A stretch of DNA of 64,000 bases from Neoscytalidium dimidiatum (taxonomy: Eukaryota; Ascomycota; Dothideomycetes; Botryosphaeriales; Botryosphaeriaceae). Below the pieces are notes generated by a model. It searched no databases. It worked only from the letters and a program-made list of their open reading frames with translations, and was not told the DNA's origin. The stretch is from the NCBI GenBank assembly GCA_037367355.1, contig CM074703.1, positions 1,984,001 to 2,048,000 of the forward strand, given 5' to 3'. Positions 1 through 8,461 of the stretch are shown in pieces. Positions within the stretch are counted from its first letter, which is position 1, and each line of letters begins with the position of its first letter. Both the position numbers and the translations under genes were made by a program.

Positions 1-1054
1 TCGCTCGCATAGCCTGACCCTTGTCTTTTTCTTACCGAGAACTCTACATTCAGATGGAAGCGTTGATTCGTAGGTAAGAGTGACAAGATACATCCTGCAA
101 ATGGACTTGAGCGCTCAAAACGATAGCCGTCTTCAATAATGAGGCACATGGTTTTGCTTCATACAATCAAGTAACATGCATTACGAGTAAGTCAATGTCT
201 TAACGACTCGCAGCAAATGAAAACCAGTCTTATCAAAAAGATGGTGCAAATCTAAAACGGTCGCAATCCCACTTGGACGTGCTTGTACTGCAGCACCAAG
301 TCTGGCTTATCATGATCATTGACTCTGGTAGAGGAGATTCGCTCCTTATATGATGTCCGAACTATATCCAGAGTTTGGAGGAAGATGAAAAGGAAGAGGA
401 AGAAGCTCACTGCCAACAATGCGAGGAACATGATCTTGAATGTGTCTACGGTCTCTCCAAGCGCAGGAACGAACCGCAAACTGTACAGCAGCAACAGGGA
501 AACCAGCAGTAATACCTACAACAGTGTCGGCCTATCAAGCTGGGGCAGACGCGACATCTTCGGCACTATAAACGCCTTCCCCAACTTCCGCACCACGCTG
601 GCGGACGCCGACATGTTTGATCAGAGCAGCGTGTACGAGCACCATCGCCGACATGCTCAGCACCCTGCGCAGATGGGCGCCGCTGGAGTGGGCGGTACTC
701 AAAAGTGGAGAGACAATCGATGGTGACATGACTAGTAAGAAGACAAACCGGATGTCGACCCAGCGCTTTACAGAGGCTCGTCGCCAATGGGTGCGCATCA
801 GCTGTGCGGGGCGGTATCCAACATCCTGGTATGGCGTCGCCCCATCGTCTACAGCGTGGCCGCTGACCCCTCATCCGGTATTCATTGCCACATCAGGATC
901 TTGGCATGCTCGAACGCCGAGTCGAGCCGAAGTCCGAGAGCATGAGCCCCATAGAAGAATGATTTGTCAGTTGTAGGATTTGAGGCTATCAGAAGTTCTG
1001 CAATCCTGCGGATCTCGACGATAAGTATCTAGCGAACTTATCTGAATGGTGTCT
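1..1054. other. Gene-poor left end with a possible membrane-protein remnant
   Basis: No intact gene is visible. The only notable content is a hydrophobic minus-strand reading frame at about 252-600, listed separately. The rest shows short overlapping frames on both strands with no recognisable domain. The right edge holds the promoter of the Gal80-like gene. Confidence 0.5.
252..600 (-). pseudogene. Possible remnant of a multi-pass membrane protein gene
   Basis: The minus-strand frame ending at 252 encodes two strongly hydrophobic stretches (around LLLVSLLLYSLRF and IMFLALLAVSFFLFLFIFLQ) followed by a polar tail. Upstream in the same frame, about 17 further residues read sensibly (ending RLPQLDRPTLL) but are cut off by a TAG at about position 515. 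That TAG could instead be the 3' end of an intron, since the sequence reads ttgtag before an open frame. Still further upstream, hydrophobic residues continue in another frame. I do not recognise the family. It could be a decayed gene, a multi-exon gene whose upstream exons I cannot define, or chance. Confidence 0.25.
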
Positions 1055-1061
1055 TATAAAA
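1055..1061 (+). promoter_or_regulatory. TATA box candidate of the Gal80-like gene
   Basis: TATAAAA lies about 115 bp upstream of the ATG at 1175. It is followed by a leader of ordinary length. Its survival suggests that the gene was lost recently, if it is lost at all. Confidence 0.5.
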
Positions 1062-1174
1062 CCCAACACTCTTTCATTGCATCTGTCAGTCGCTCCTTGC
1101 CCAAAGTGAGATCTTGTGATACCTCAGAGTCTACGAAAAGAAAAAAAAGAGAAAGGAAGTCATATTTCCTCATC

Positions 1175-2358
1175 ATGGCCCCCATCCGTCTTGCCCTCAT
1201 AGGGCTTTCCGCCAAGGCAATGTCCAAATGGGGCGCGACTGTGCATCTCCCATACCTTCTTTCCGACAGCGGCCAGAGGAACTACAAAATCACCGCCCTC
1301 CTCAATTCCTCCGTGGACGCCGCCATAGCGGCACGAGACCACTTCGGTCTTCCGCAGAGTATCAAAACGTACGGCGACCCGCAAGAATTGGCATCGGACC
1401 CTGACGTGGACCTCGTCGTCTGCTCGACATTCGTCGGCCGCCACTTCGACACCGTCGCGCCAAGCCTTAAAGCAGGCAAGCGGCTGTTCGTCGAGTGGCC
1501 TCTCGCCCACAGCCTCAGCAAGGCCCTCGAGCTGCAGAGCCTGGCGCCGACGACCGACGTCTGGGAGCGAAGCATTATCGCCGTATCGGGCTGCAAGGCC
1601 GGGTATCTGCTCCGGTTCAGAAGCTGAAGTCACTCCTCGAAGAAGGCAGCATCGGCAGGGTGCTGAGCAGCGAGATCACGGGCGCTTGCAACCTGCCGCC
1701 CGTGCCGCCGGGGACGCTCCCCGAGCCCATGGCATTCTTTGTCGACAAGAGCAAGGGCGGCAACGGCGTCACGATCGGATACGGGCACTTTATCGACTCG
1801 GTGCACGCCGTTCTGGGGGAGTGGGACAGAACCCAGATCCACTCGCACATTCGTAGGCCCGAGTTCAAGCTGCTCGGAAGCGGCCCCACGCCCAAGAGCA
1901 TCGTCTCTGACGTCCCGGATCTTGTTGCTGTTTACGGAACGGTCGCAGGCAAGGAATATGTCGCCAAGGGCGCGGTTCTGGTCGTGAACTGGCAAAACGG
2001 CCCGATGTTCAAGGGGGCGCCGGCACTGACCTGGACGATTGACGGGGAAAAGGGAGCAATACAGCTTATTAGCCAGAGCAGCTGCTTCTTGGGAATTGGC
2101 GACTCTTACGGGCCTATTACGATCAGGATCCATCATTATGCTACTGATGAGGTTGAGAACGTGCTCTGGAAGTGGGAGGATTGGCAGTCTGATCTGTCTG
2201 AGACTGCTAGAAGCACAGCCACCTTGTATGAGAGGTATGCCGCTTGGGTCCATCAAGGAGAGGGCGATATTGTAAAGGGCAAGGAATGGTCGACTCTGAG
2301 CGATGCATTGCTTAGGTCGAGGGACATAGAGAAGGTGTTCTCGGCTTCCGACCACTGA
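1175..2358 (+). pseudogene. Gal80-like Gfo/Idh/MocA family oxidoreductase or regulator, frameshifted
   Basis: The predicted product belongs to the NAD(P)-binding Gfo/Idh/MocA family, in the fungal branch that resembles the galactose regulator Gal80. The N-terminal part has the Rossmann start (LALIGLSAKAMSKWG) and the VVCSTFVGRHFD and FVEWPLAHS segments. In most family enzymes the last position carries the EKP motif, here replaced by EWP. The C-terminal part starts at IGLQGRVSAPVQKLK, continues through SLLEEGSIGRVLSSE, and runs to the stop at 2356-2358. The two halves lie in different frames. The first frame, from the ATG at 1175, ends at 1627; the second is in register from about 1585. The switch must fall near 1579-1588, just after residues SII and just before IGLQGR. 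No intron of plausible size fits, because the only GT...AG candidates there are under 30 nt. The simplest reading is a single-base indel, either a real mutation or an assembly error. With it corrected, the protein would be about 394 residues, normal for the family. Confidence 0.8.
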
Positions 2359-3556
2359 GGTGATTAAAGAGGTTCTTTGGATCGGACTTGATCTGAGCAG
2401 GAGCATTGAGCTTGCATATGAAAGACCTTGTCATGAATTACTGTACTATTAGGAGCAAGCAATTTGCTGCAATCCTCGCCTTTGACACGTACTGTCGTGT
2501 TTTGTTGATAACGCCAGCTGGTATCTTGTTTTAACCGCTCTGCTTTCCAGCGCTGGACATCCACAAGGTGGTGTCTTAGGATTGCCATAGTCTTCTTATG
2601 ACCCTTGATCATCAGGGCTATGTACCTGCAGCGGTGTGGTGGAATCAAATCAGAGTTCAGTTAGAATTGGTATAGTTATAACGGACGGCCTCTGCCTCTG
2701 AGGATCAAAGACCAAAGAGGGGGAAAACTAGTCACTGGGTTTCCTTGAGTGGGTACAACTTGAAGAGAGAGAAGATAAGTAATAACTAAGCACTACGTAC
2801 GAAGGCATAGTTACTAGTAGGTATACTAAATTATTATAAATCTCTTCAACCGATCTATTAATCTCTAAGGCTCGCGAGATTATGTAGATTAATCCCTTAG
2901 TATCACATGGCTTATATAGGTTTTAACTGCACCGTGCGGGTGCACCCCACTTCTTCCATTATTCTGATGCTTCCCATCCTTACGAAGGCTATACCGCAAC
3001 ATTAGTGTTCAGAAGCTCGACGCCATCGTAGTTGGGTTGGAACGCTGCCGGATCGTGTGCCTCCTGAAAAATGCTTGCTAGTAGCAATTATCGAGATGTT
3101 CGTGGTAGAGGAGCTGGGGAAGGTAGCGTCCTCGTGCGAGCTTGCGCCTAAGGTACAGCTATGTAAAAGTTGCCCGGTTTTTTGTCCACGTTGCACCAAA
3201 GACAGATGCTCGGATTATTCCGGTAGACGTCTTTGTTATCACGCCGCACTTATAGCTTCGGTGATTCCGCACAAAAGCTACCCGGCGGCTGTTACGCACC
3301 AGCTTCCGGGAACGTGCAACCGTAGGAGCCGAGTGCGCTTACCAATCAAATTATCATCGGCTGAGCTATTCTGGTCAGGGATGACGCAGCACCGTCATCG
3401 AAACAAGCTCGCCCTCGCGCCTTGATAGACGCCGAAGCACACGAATCAGCAGAAGCAATACTTTACTCGAAAGGACGACCGACGCACCTAAACCTGCCAA
3501 TATCATCTCACCCCTTACATCTATCGATCCTATCACCATACGCCATGTGTCACACC
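2359..3556. other. Intergenic stretch with an AT-rich island
   Basis: No gene is recognised. Positions about 2760-2925 are clearly richer in A and T than the surroundings, with many TA steps and stop codons in all frames. The island ends at a small palindrome at 2928-2944. This could be a decayed mobile-element fragment, but no terminal repeats or coding remnants were identified. A plus-strand frame at 3057-3425 has no recognisable domain and is probably chance. Confidence 0.4.
2928..2944. repeat. Short palindrome bordering the AT-rich island
   Basis: TGCACC and GGTGCA form perfect 6-bp inverted arms around a 5-nt spacer (GTGCG). It sits exactly where the AT-rich island gives way to GC-normal sequence. 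A hairpin or a degenerate element end are both possible. Confidence 0.4.
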
Positions 3557-4450
3557 ATGGTTAAAGTTGCTGTCGCTGCAGAACTTGGTAAAATTGGCAA
3601 GACTATCGTTGAGCCTTGTAAGGAACGGTCATCATGAGATCATCGTTCTTTCCCGAAAGGCAACGCATGCTTGTGGATGTGTGCGTGATGGGCTGGGCCA
3701 GATAACATTTACCACATGCTTCTGACAACGTCAACACACCGGCCTACATCAATGTCGTGTCTCTAAAAGATGCCTTGGAAAGCAACAACGTCCAAGTCAT
3801 TATTTACGCACTCCCAGTCGTCGATGAAGTCTCCAGGCAGTCTCAGATCAATCTCATCAAGGCTTCGGCAACATCTTCGCCCACCAACTCTCGAGATAAA
3901 ATAGCCTCTCTCACTCCTCTGCCTCTGTGAGCGGGCTCCAAGTTTGACATTAAGAACGATGATACCAAAAGGCTTACATCATTCCATATTACAGGGCTTG
4001 AAAACCACACCGCTGCCTACCCGTCCTTCCCAAAAGTGGGGTATGTTTGCTGTGCTTGAGCTGTTCATGACCCTGGCAGAGAAAATTTCAACTCGCGGCT
4101 GAGAAGGCTCTGAATGAAAGGCTTTCCAAAATCAAGTCTTCGACTGTGGAGGAGCTGCTCGAGCAGACTTGGAAAGGGAAACAGAGGATGTTGAAGAAAA
4201 GTTAGAGATGTAATTGGCTGCGTGAGCAACAAGCTAAGCACCATTTTTTCCTTGTGGCTAGAAAACAAGAAAAATCTTCCACCAGGACATAGCTTTTACT
4301 TCAAGCTGCAGAGAAGCTATCAACCAGTGCCCAGCAAGGATTATCTGCAGATCAGAGCCAAGTTCATGGCTAGGATACAATGTCCACATTGGCATCTTTC
4401 AACTCTTCAGGGGGAATTGAATTAATGTGGACGAGTTAGGTAGCAAATAG
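3557..4450 (+). pseudogene. NmrA/isoflavone-reductase-like NAD(P)-binding gene, broken in several places
   Basis: The fragment begins MVKVAVAAELGKIGKTIVE, which matches the start of NmrA-like atypical short-chain dehydrogenases, although the glycine-rich loop is damaged (AELGKIG instead of GxTGxxG). In another frame, NGHHEIIVLSRK follows at once, the usual second beta-strand region. Around 3725-3870 the frame reads AYINVVSLKDALESNNVQV, then IIYALPVVDEVS and INLIKAS, again typical of the family. Around 4090-4190 the segment AAEKALNERLSKIKSSTVEELL corresponds to the later helical part. The final segment GYNVHIGIF...NVDELGSK ends with a TAG at 4448-4450. Every piece is separated from the next by a frame change or stop, and the middle shows deletions. 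It cannot encode a working protein. The family assignment is from recognition; the number of lesions is only approximate. Confidence 0.75.
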
Positions 4451-4803
4451 TTTCTAGGTATTAGTATACGTGCAAATACCTCTATATATGTCCAGAGATG
4501 CAGAGTGACTAGGCTCTTCTCCAGTATAATAAGCATCTTGATAGGTGCGACAACGCGCGTGACAGAACAAACCAGGCAAAATTGGCAGTTTCATGCTTTT
4601 TTTTCCTGTTAGAAAACCGTGTGTAGTTAGTTGTAGTGTAGTTCCAGCGGCGTATCAGCCCAATTGGAGTATCAAAACGGGCATCTCTGATACCCTTCCT
4701 CCAGCATGCCCAGAACACTACTCTGCTTTTGCACCGTCTTCTGAACTCTTCATTTTCCTTAGACCTTTTCCCGTTTCTGAAGTAAAAATGTGACGACCGT
4801 GGT
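4451..4803. other. Intergenic spacer
   Basis: I see nothing recognisable between the reductase relic and the end of the BTB gene. It would hold the 3' flank of the BTB gene, which lies on the opposite strand. Confidence 0.5.
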
Positions 4804-4980
4804 TCAAAAATCTACACAATACATTGATGCATTATGATGAATATCATATTCTGAGGCCATTCTAGCGAAAGCTGATGGTTGGCTCTCCAGAAGGGTCAGA
4901 ATCTCGTTTGTAATTTGTTGGAATATGTGAATAAATACAGGCCATTGTAATACGGAAGATAGATTATCCCAGATGGAGAG

Positions 4981-5502
4981 TTAATTCTGGCTCAGCTTAC
5001 GAAGTTCAGAACCCTCCGCTGCGTTTGCGTAGACTAAGTGAATATCCGGAGTAGGGATTAGCCAGGTCTGCGCAATATCTTCTATGAGAGCGTCCATCGT
5101 GGCGATATTGAGCACATCGATTCCCCGGGCGTCGGCGAAGACGAACAATCTCATGAGTCGATCAGAATATGAGTTATCGTCAGTGTGGGCGTTCGGGTCC
5201 GGAAGATACCTGGTATACAACCAGCCGAGGAAATTTGAAAAGACGGTCGGGTCATCCTGGTCGAGGACAACTAATCCTTCTTTGGCTTCCTTGAAGATAA
5301 TGTTGTTGAAAGCGGCATTGAAGGAAGAAGAAGCAGAGCTGATCAGGCCCTTGTGGATGGAGAAGTCGCGTCTCTCCTCTCCGTTCCTGCCCACAGTGAC
5401 ACACGCAGTGTCACCGTACGTATCGCTGTAAGCGTAATGATTTTGTAAGTTGCCAAGTAGCTCAACTGAGGTGATGATGCGCGCACAATCTCGGCAATGC
5501 AT
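4981..5502 (-). CDS. BTB/POZ domain protein, probably C-terminally truncated
   Basis: This encodes 173 residues with a single BTB/POZ domain at about residues 35-115. The pattern is DTACVTVGRNGEER, then FSIHKGLIS, SSFNAAFNN, VLDQDDPTVFSNFLGWLYT, the order seen in the large fungal BTB family. BTB domains mediate protein dimerisation, often as adaptors for Cul3 ubiquitin ligases; this protein's partner is unknown. The coding frame ends at a TAA at 4983-4981. Beyond it the same frame stays open for another 58 codons to a TGA at 4806-4804. That extension (starting LSIWDNL and ending ASMYCVDF) resembles the C-terminal region of full-length fungal relatives. The stop therefore looks premature. The start chosen is the first ATG of the open frame; an upstream exon is possible. 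Confidence 0.65.
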   Translation of the reverse strand: MHCRDCARIITSVELLGNLQNHYAYSDTYGDTACVTVGRNGEERRDFSIHKGLISSASSSFNAAFNNIIFKEAKEGLVVLDQDDPTVFSNFLGWLYTRYLPDPNAHTDDNSYSDRLMRLFVFADARGIDVLNIATMDALIEDIAQTWLIPTPDIHLVYANAAEGSELRKLSQN

Positions 5503-5985
5503 TCAACTTCTGGAATCTATTGCAGACCCTCGTACAGAGCCGCTACGTAGCTGCACCGCCGCCTACGCGTGGAATTTCGCTCAATCGTTCGAATTTCACT
5601 TCATTTCTTTAACAGCATTAGTAGCTGTAGAGAGAGAACTTGAGCGAATTCTACGTGCACGGGCTATAAGAAAAGGAACAAGTATTTCTTAGAAATCGTC
5701 AGCTCTGTGGTCGGGCCAGACTGTAAATTAATGTTATGGTCCCTACGTTCTAACGCGGGTCGACAACTTCGTGGCTTGGCTCTCTAGGAATTTTGCTGAA
5801 GAACGCAGAATGAGTGCACGCAAGGCGAATAAGGCAGGCGTGTGAAAACTTTCCTGGCTTTCTTACGCCGGGCGCTGCACGTGACAAAGCAAAGAGATTA
5901 CTATGGCGCGGCGCACAGCTCTATCTGGTATCTTGATTCTGTTAATTACTTCGACAAAACCTTCATCCTACATCCGCGCTATGTC
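5503..5985. other. Spacer between the BTB gene and a small candidate gene
   Basis: It would hold the BTB promoter (minus strand) and the upstream region of the candidate gene at 6137. No domain or repeat is visible. Confidence 0.4.
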
Positions 5986-5993
5986 TATATAAG
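5986..5993 (+). promoter_or_regulatory. TATA box candidate
   Basis: TATATAAG lies about 150 bp upstream of the ATG at 6137. It is followed by a long C/T-rich leader, the usual look of a fungal promoter. It is the main reason for taking the small gene downstream seriously. Confidence 0.4.
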
Positions 5994-6136
5994 CTTCTAA
6001 GTAAACTTCTTGGACACACCTCCTTAGCCCAAAGTAGCTTTACCCTCTCGCACCCATCTCCGGCTCCTTCTGGCTCTCGCGATCCGCATCCGCACTGCTA
6101 TCTCGCGAAACACACCCACTGACTCATTCTCCAACC

Positions 6137-6481
6137 ATGCTAGCCAGCAAAACACCCTCCGCCAATGCCACCAACGACCGCTCAACCAGCCCACCCACGT
6201 GAGCCCGCGTCACTTCAGCAGTGAATTTTCCTGACAACCGCAACTAAGCAGTCCTCCACAGGGCTGAAGTACCTCCACTGTCCACGATATCACCTTACCG
6301 AGTGCTTACCCCTACTTATCTGGCGTCGCCGTTGATCTTGGCGTTGGAGAGAGCGTTGAGAATTCTCTCCGTTTCGGCGACGTCATCAGCCGACACCGGG
6401 AGACTTGTCTTCTACAGCTCGGTCTGCAACTCGCGATCAAAGGACTACGGTTTCGGAACCAGGTGGGCAAGGAGAACTTGA
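6137..6481 (+). CDS. Small two-exon hypothetical gene
   Basis: The model uses ATG 6137, exon 1 to 6198, an intron 6199-6261 (63 nt) and exon 2 6262-6481. The intron starts GTGAGC, ends CCACAG and contains CTGAC and CTAAG branch-like sequences. The product would be 93 residues, starting MLASKTPSANATNDRSTSPP, Ser/Thr-rich at the N-terminus, with a possible amphipathic helix around ASPLILALERALRILSV. I recognise no domain. Support comes from the TATA-like box, the pyrimidine-rich leader and the intron keeping the frame open. It could equally be a chance model or the remains of a longer gene. Confidence 0.3.
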
Positions 6482-6817
6482 GGCAAGAAGCAGCGCAGAG
6501 TCGGGGCTGAGTCAAATGGAGGAGGGTTCTGAAATACCTCCGACTCGGCCTGTTATGAAATTTAGACCATCACTTTTCCATTCAGACATTCGGATTGCCG
6601 TAGCTGTTTGAGTGTTTGGAGAATCGGTTCTCGTTGGTTGGCCGCGCAAAACTGCCACTTAGCGCTATGCAGTGAGGAATATGTACCTCACGCCTGATCT
6701 TATAATAGTCGAAATATGATTTAATGAACACCTTTGGCACAAGAAAGCAGTATTATCAAGGAAATTTATCTAATAGTGTATATCTCGGAATCACATCCCT
6801 CAAACCCTCTAACTACA
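6482..6817. other. Intergenic spacer
   Basis: This is the 3' flank of the kinase gene on the minus strand. Nothing else is recognised. Confidence 0.5.
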
Positions 6818-8461
6818 TCATAAAGCCAAAACCACCCGTCGCTCCGTCTCCCCACCAACAATCACATCCCCAACCTCCACATCCCCGCTCTCCACCTCCC
6901 TACCAACAACCTCCAACGCCTCCTCCACCTCCGCAACCAACTCCTGCACTCCGATCCTCTCCTCCGGAAATACGTCCAAACAAGCATATACCAGGTCCAC
7001 CAACCGCGCCCCATACGCGCCCACCATCCTGCCCTTCCTCTCCAAAAAGAACTCTCCCCACGCACCCCTTTCAACTCTCTCCACACCCTCAGGCAACACG
7101 CCCCTCCCAGCCTCCAAGCCCCTCACATCCCCCTCCCCGCACCGCGTCGCCAAACACCACATCACGACGCCGACCTGCCACACGTTCGCGGCGCTGCCAA
7201 CCCGATGCGTCAGCGGCGGCAGCGCGCGCGCCTCCGCGTCGTCGCGCGGCGTGACGCTGCCCCACAGCTCGGGCGGCACGAAGCCGGGGGTCATGCCCTC
7301 GTGGGTGAAGCGGCCGCGGGTGTTCCAGCGGTCGGCCGGCGTGGTGGCGCGGGCGGAGCCGAAGTCGGCGAGGGCGGCGGACCAGGGGAGGCGGGCGCGC
7401 CAGGGGGCGTAGACGGTGGAGGCGGGCGAGGCGGGCACGAGGAAGACGTTGCTGGGCTTGATGTCGGCGTGGACGAGGGTGATGGGTTGGGCGTGGCCGG
7501 GCGTCGTGCCCATGAAGGGCGGCGCGAGGAGGCGGATGGCGCGGGCGAGGTCGTGGAAGAGGGCCCAGAGGAAGGGCTCTGAGATGGGGCGGGCGGCGAG
7601 GGCGTGCGCGTCGATGAGGGTGTGAAGGTCGCCGTGGGGCGTGTAGGGGAGGTGGAGGTCCCAGTCGTGCGGGCCTAGTTGGTGGGCGCGGTGGAGAGGA
7701 AAGATGCAAGCACCGGCTAGGTGGAGCTGGGCGGCATTCCAGGCGGTCGTGTGGTGGCGCGGCTCGCGGTCGAGTATGGGTGCTTCGAGGGCAGTCTTAA
7801 CGACTTCCCGGTCGAGGATGTGGCCGGCGGCGTCGGTGGCCGTGTAGAGACTGATCCGTGCGGAGCTTGCGTAGAGGTTTTTGGCGAACGACCATTGCAA
7901 GCCGGCTGGAGCAGGGCGGAGATGGGATAGGTGCCGGTCGATTTCTTGCTGGGGGAGGGGATTCTCAGAGCTCTGATCGGTGGGGCCCTGAATTTCATTA
8001 ACGAGGTCCTGCATGCTTGGGAGGGATCGAGGAGGCTTGAAACCGTGGTACCTGTTCAGCCCATCAGCCTCAGCCTCCAGTGCCTGCCTATAAACGGCTG
8101 GCAGACGTCTGAATTGGTTAGCCAAGCGAGTAAGCAGCTTGTTATGAGACAGCCCCCGCCGGACAAGGCCGGGCTTGCCGTTCAAAGTGGTCCGATAGTC
8201 ATCTAGGCGCTCGTCAGTACAGTACACCTTCCAGGCAGTCCATTTGGTTTTTGGAGGGCGGCGGATAATGTGCTGCACGGCTGCTGAACGGCTCTTGTTA
8301 AGACGATGACGCTCGGTGTGGGTCAGAGACCACCAGGCCTCGAGGGCGGCGCGGTCGAGGGCCCTCTTACTCCAATTCGGATGGTTGATCTTGAGTTGGG
8401 CTCTCTTCTCGGCGACAAAGGCCATCCTATCATGGGAGTATCCTCCAACAGGGACGGCCAT
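6818..8461 (-). CDS. Divergent protein kinase with HMG-box-like N-terminal segments
   Basis: This single-exon gene encodes 547 residues. Residues about 190-520 form a protein-kinase domain. The ATP-lysine strand reads REVVKTAL (K222), the catalytic loop VHADIKPSNVFL (D333, N338), the metal loop LADFGSAR (D366), and VPPELW (395-400) stands for the APE motif. The expected glycine-rich loop is degenerate: NLYASSARISLY has no GxGxxG. The HRD arginine is replaced by alanine (HAD). Key catalytic residues remain, so activity is possible but unproven. Before it, residues 10-60 (FVAEKRAQLKINHPNWSKRA, then ALEAWWSLTHTERHRL) and 74-135 look like two degenerate HMG-box helices-plus-tryptophan patterns. 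The insert and 3' half are strongly GC-rich in codon position 3. The start is the first ATG of the open frame. Substrate and pathway are unknown. Confidence 0.75.
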   Translation of the reverse strand: MAVPVGGYSHDRMAFVAEKRAQLKINHPNWSKRALDRAALEAWWSLTHTERHRLNKSRSAAVQHIIRRPPKTKWTAWKVYCTDERLDDYRTTLNGKPGLVRRGLSHNKLLTRLANQFRRLPAVYRQALEAEADGLNRYHGFKPPRSLPSMQDLVNEIQGPTDQSSENPLPQQEIDRHLSHLRPAPAGLQWSFAKNLYASSARISLYTATDAAGHILDREVVKTALEAPILDREPRHHTTAWNAAQLHLAGACIFPLHRAHQLGPHDWDLHLPYTPHGDLHTLIDAHALAARPISEPFLWALFHDLARAIRLLAPPFMGTTPGHAQPITLVHADIKPSNVFLVPASPASTVYAPWRARLPWSAALADFGSARATTPADRWNTRGRFTHEGMTPGFVPPELWGSVTPRDDAEARALPPLTHRVGSAANVWQVGVVMWCLATRCGEGDVRGLEAGRGVLPEGVERVERGAWGEFFLERKGRMVGAYGARLVDLVYACLDVFPEERIGVQELVAEVEEALEVVGREVESGDVEVGDVIVGGETERRVVLAL

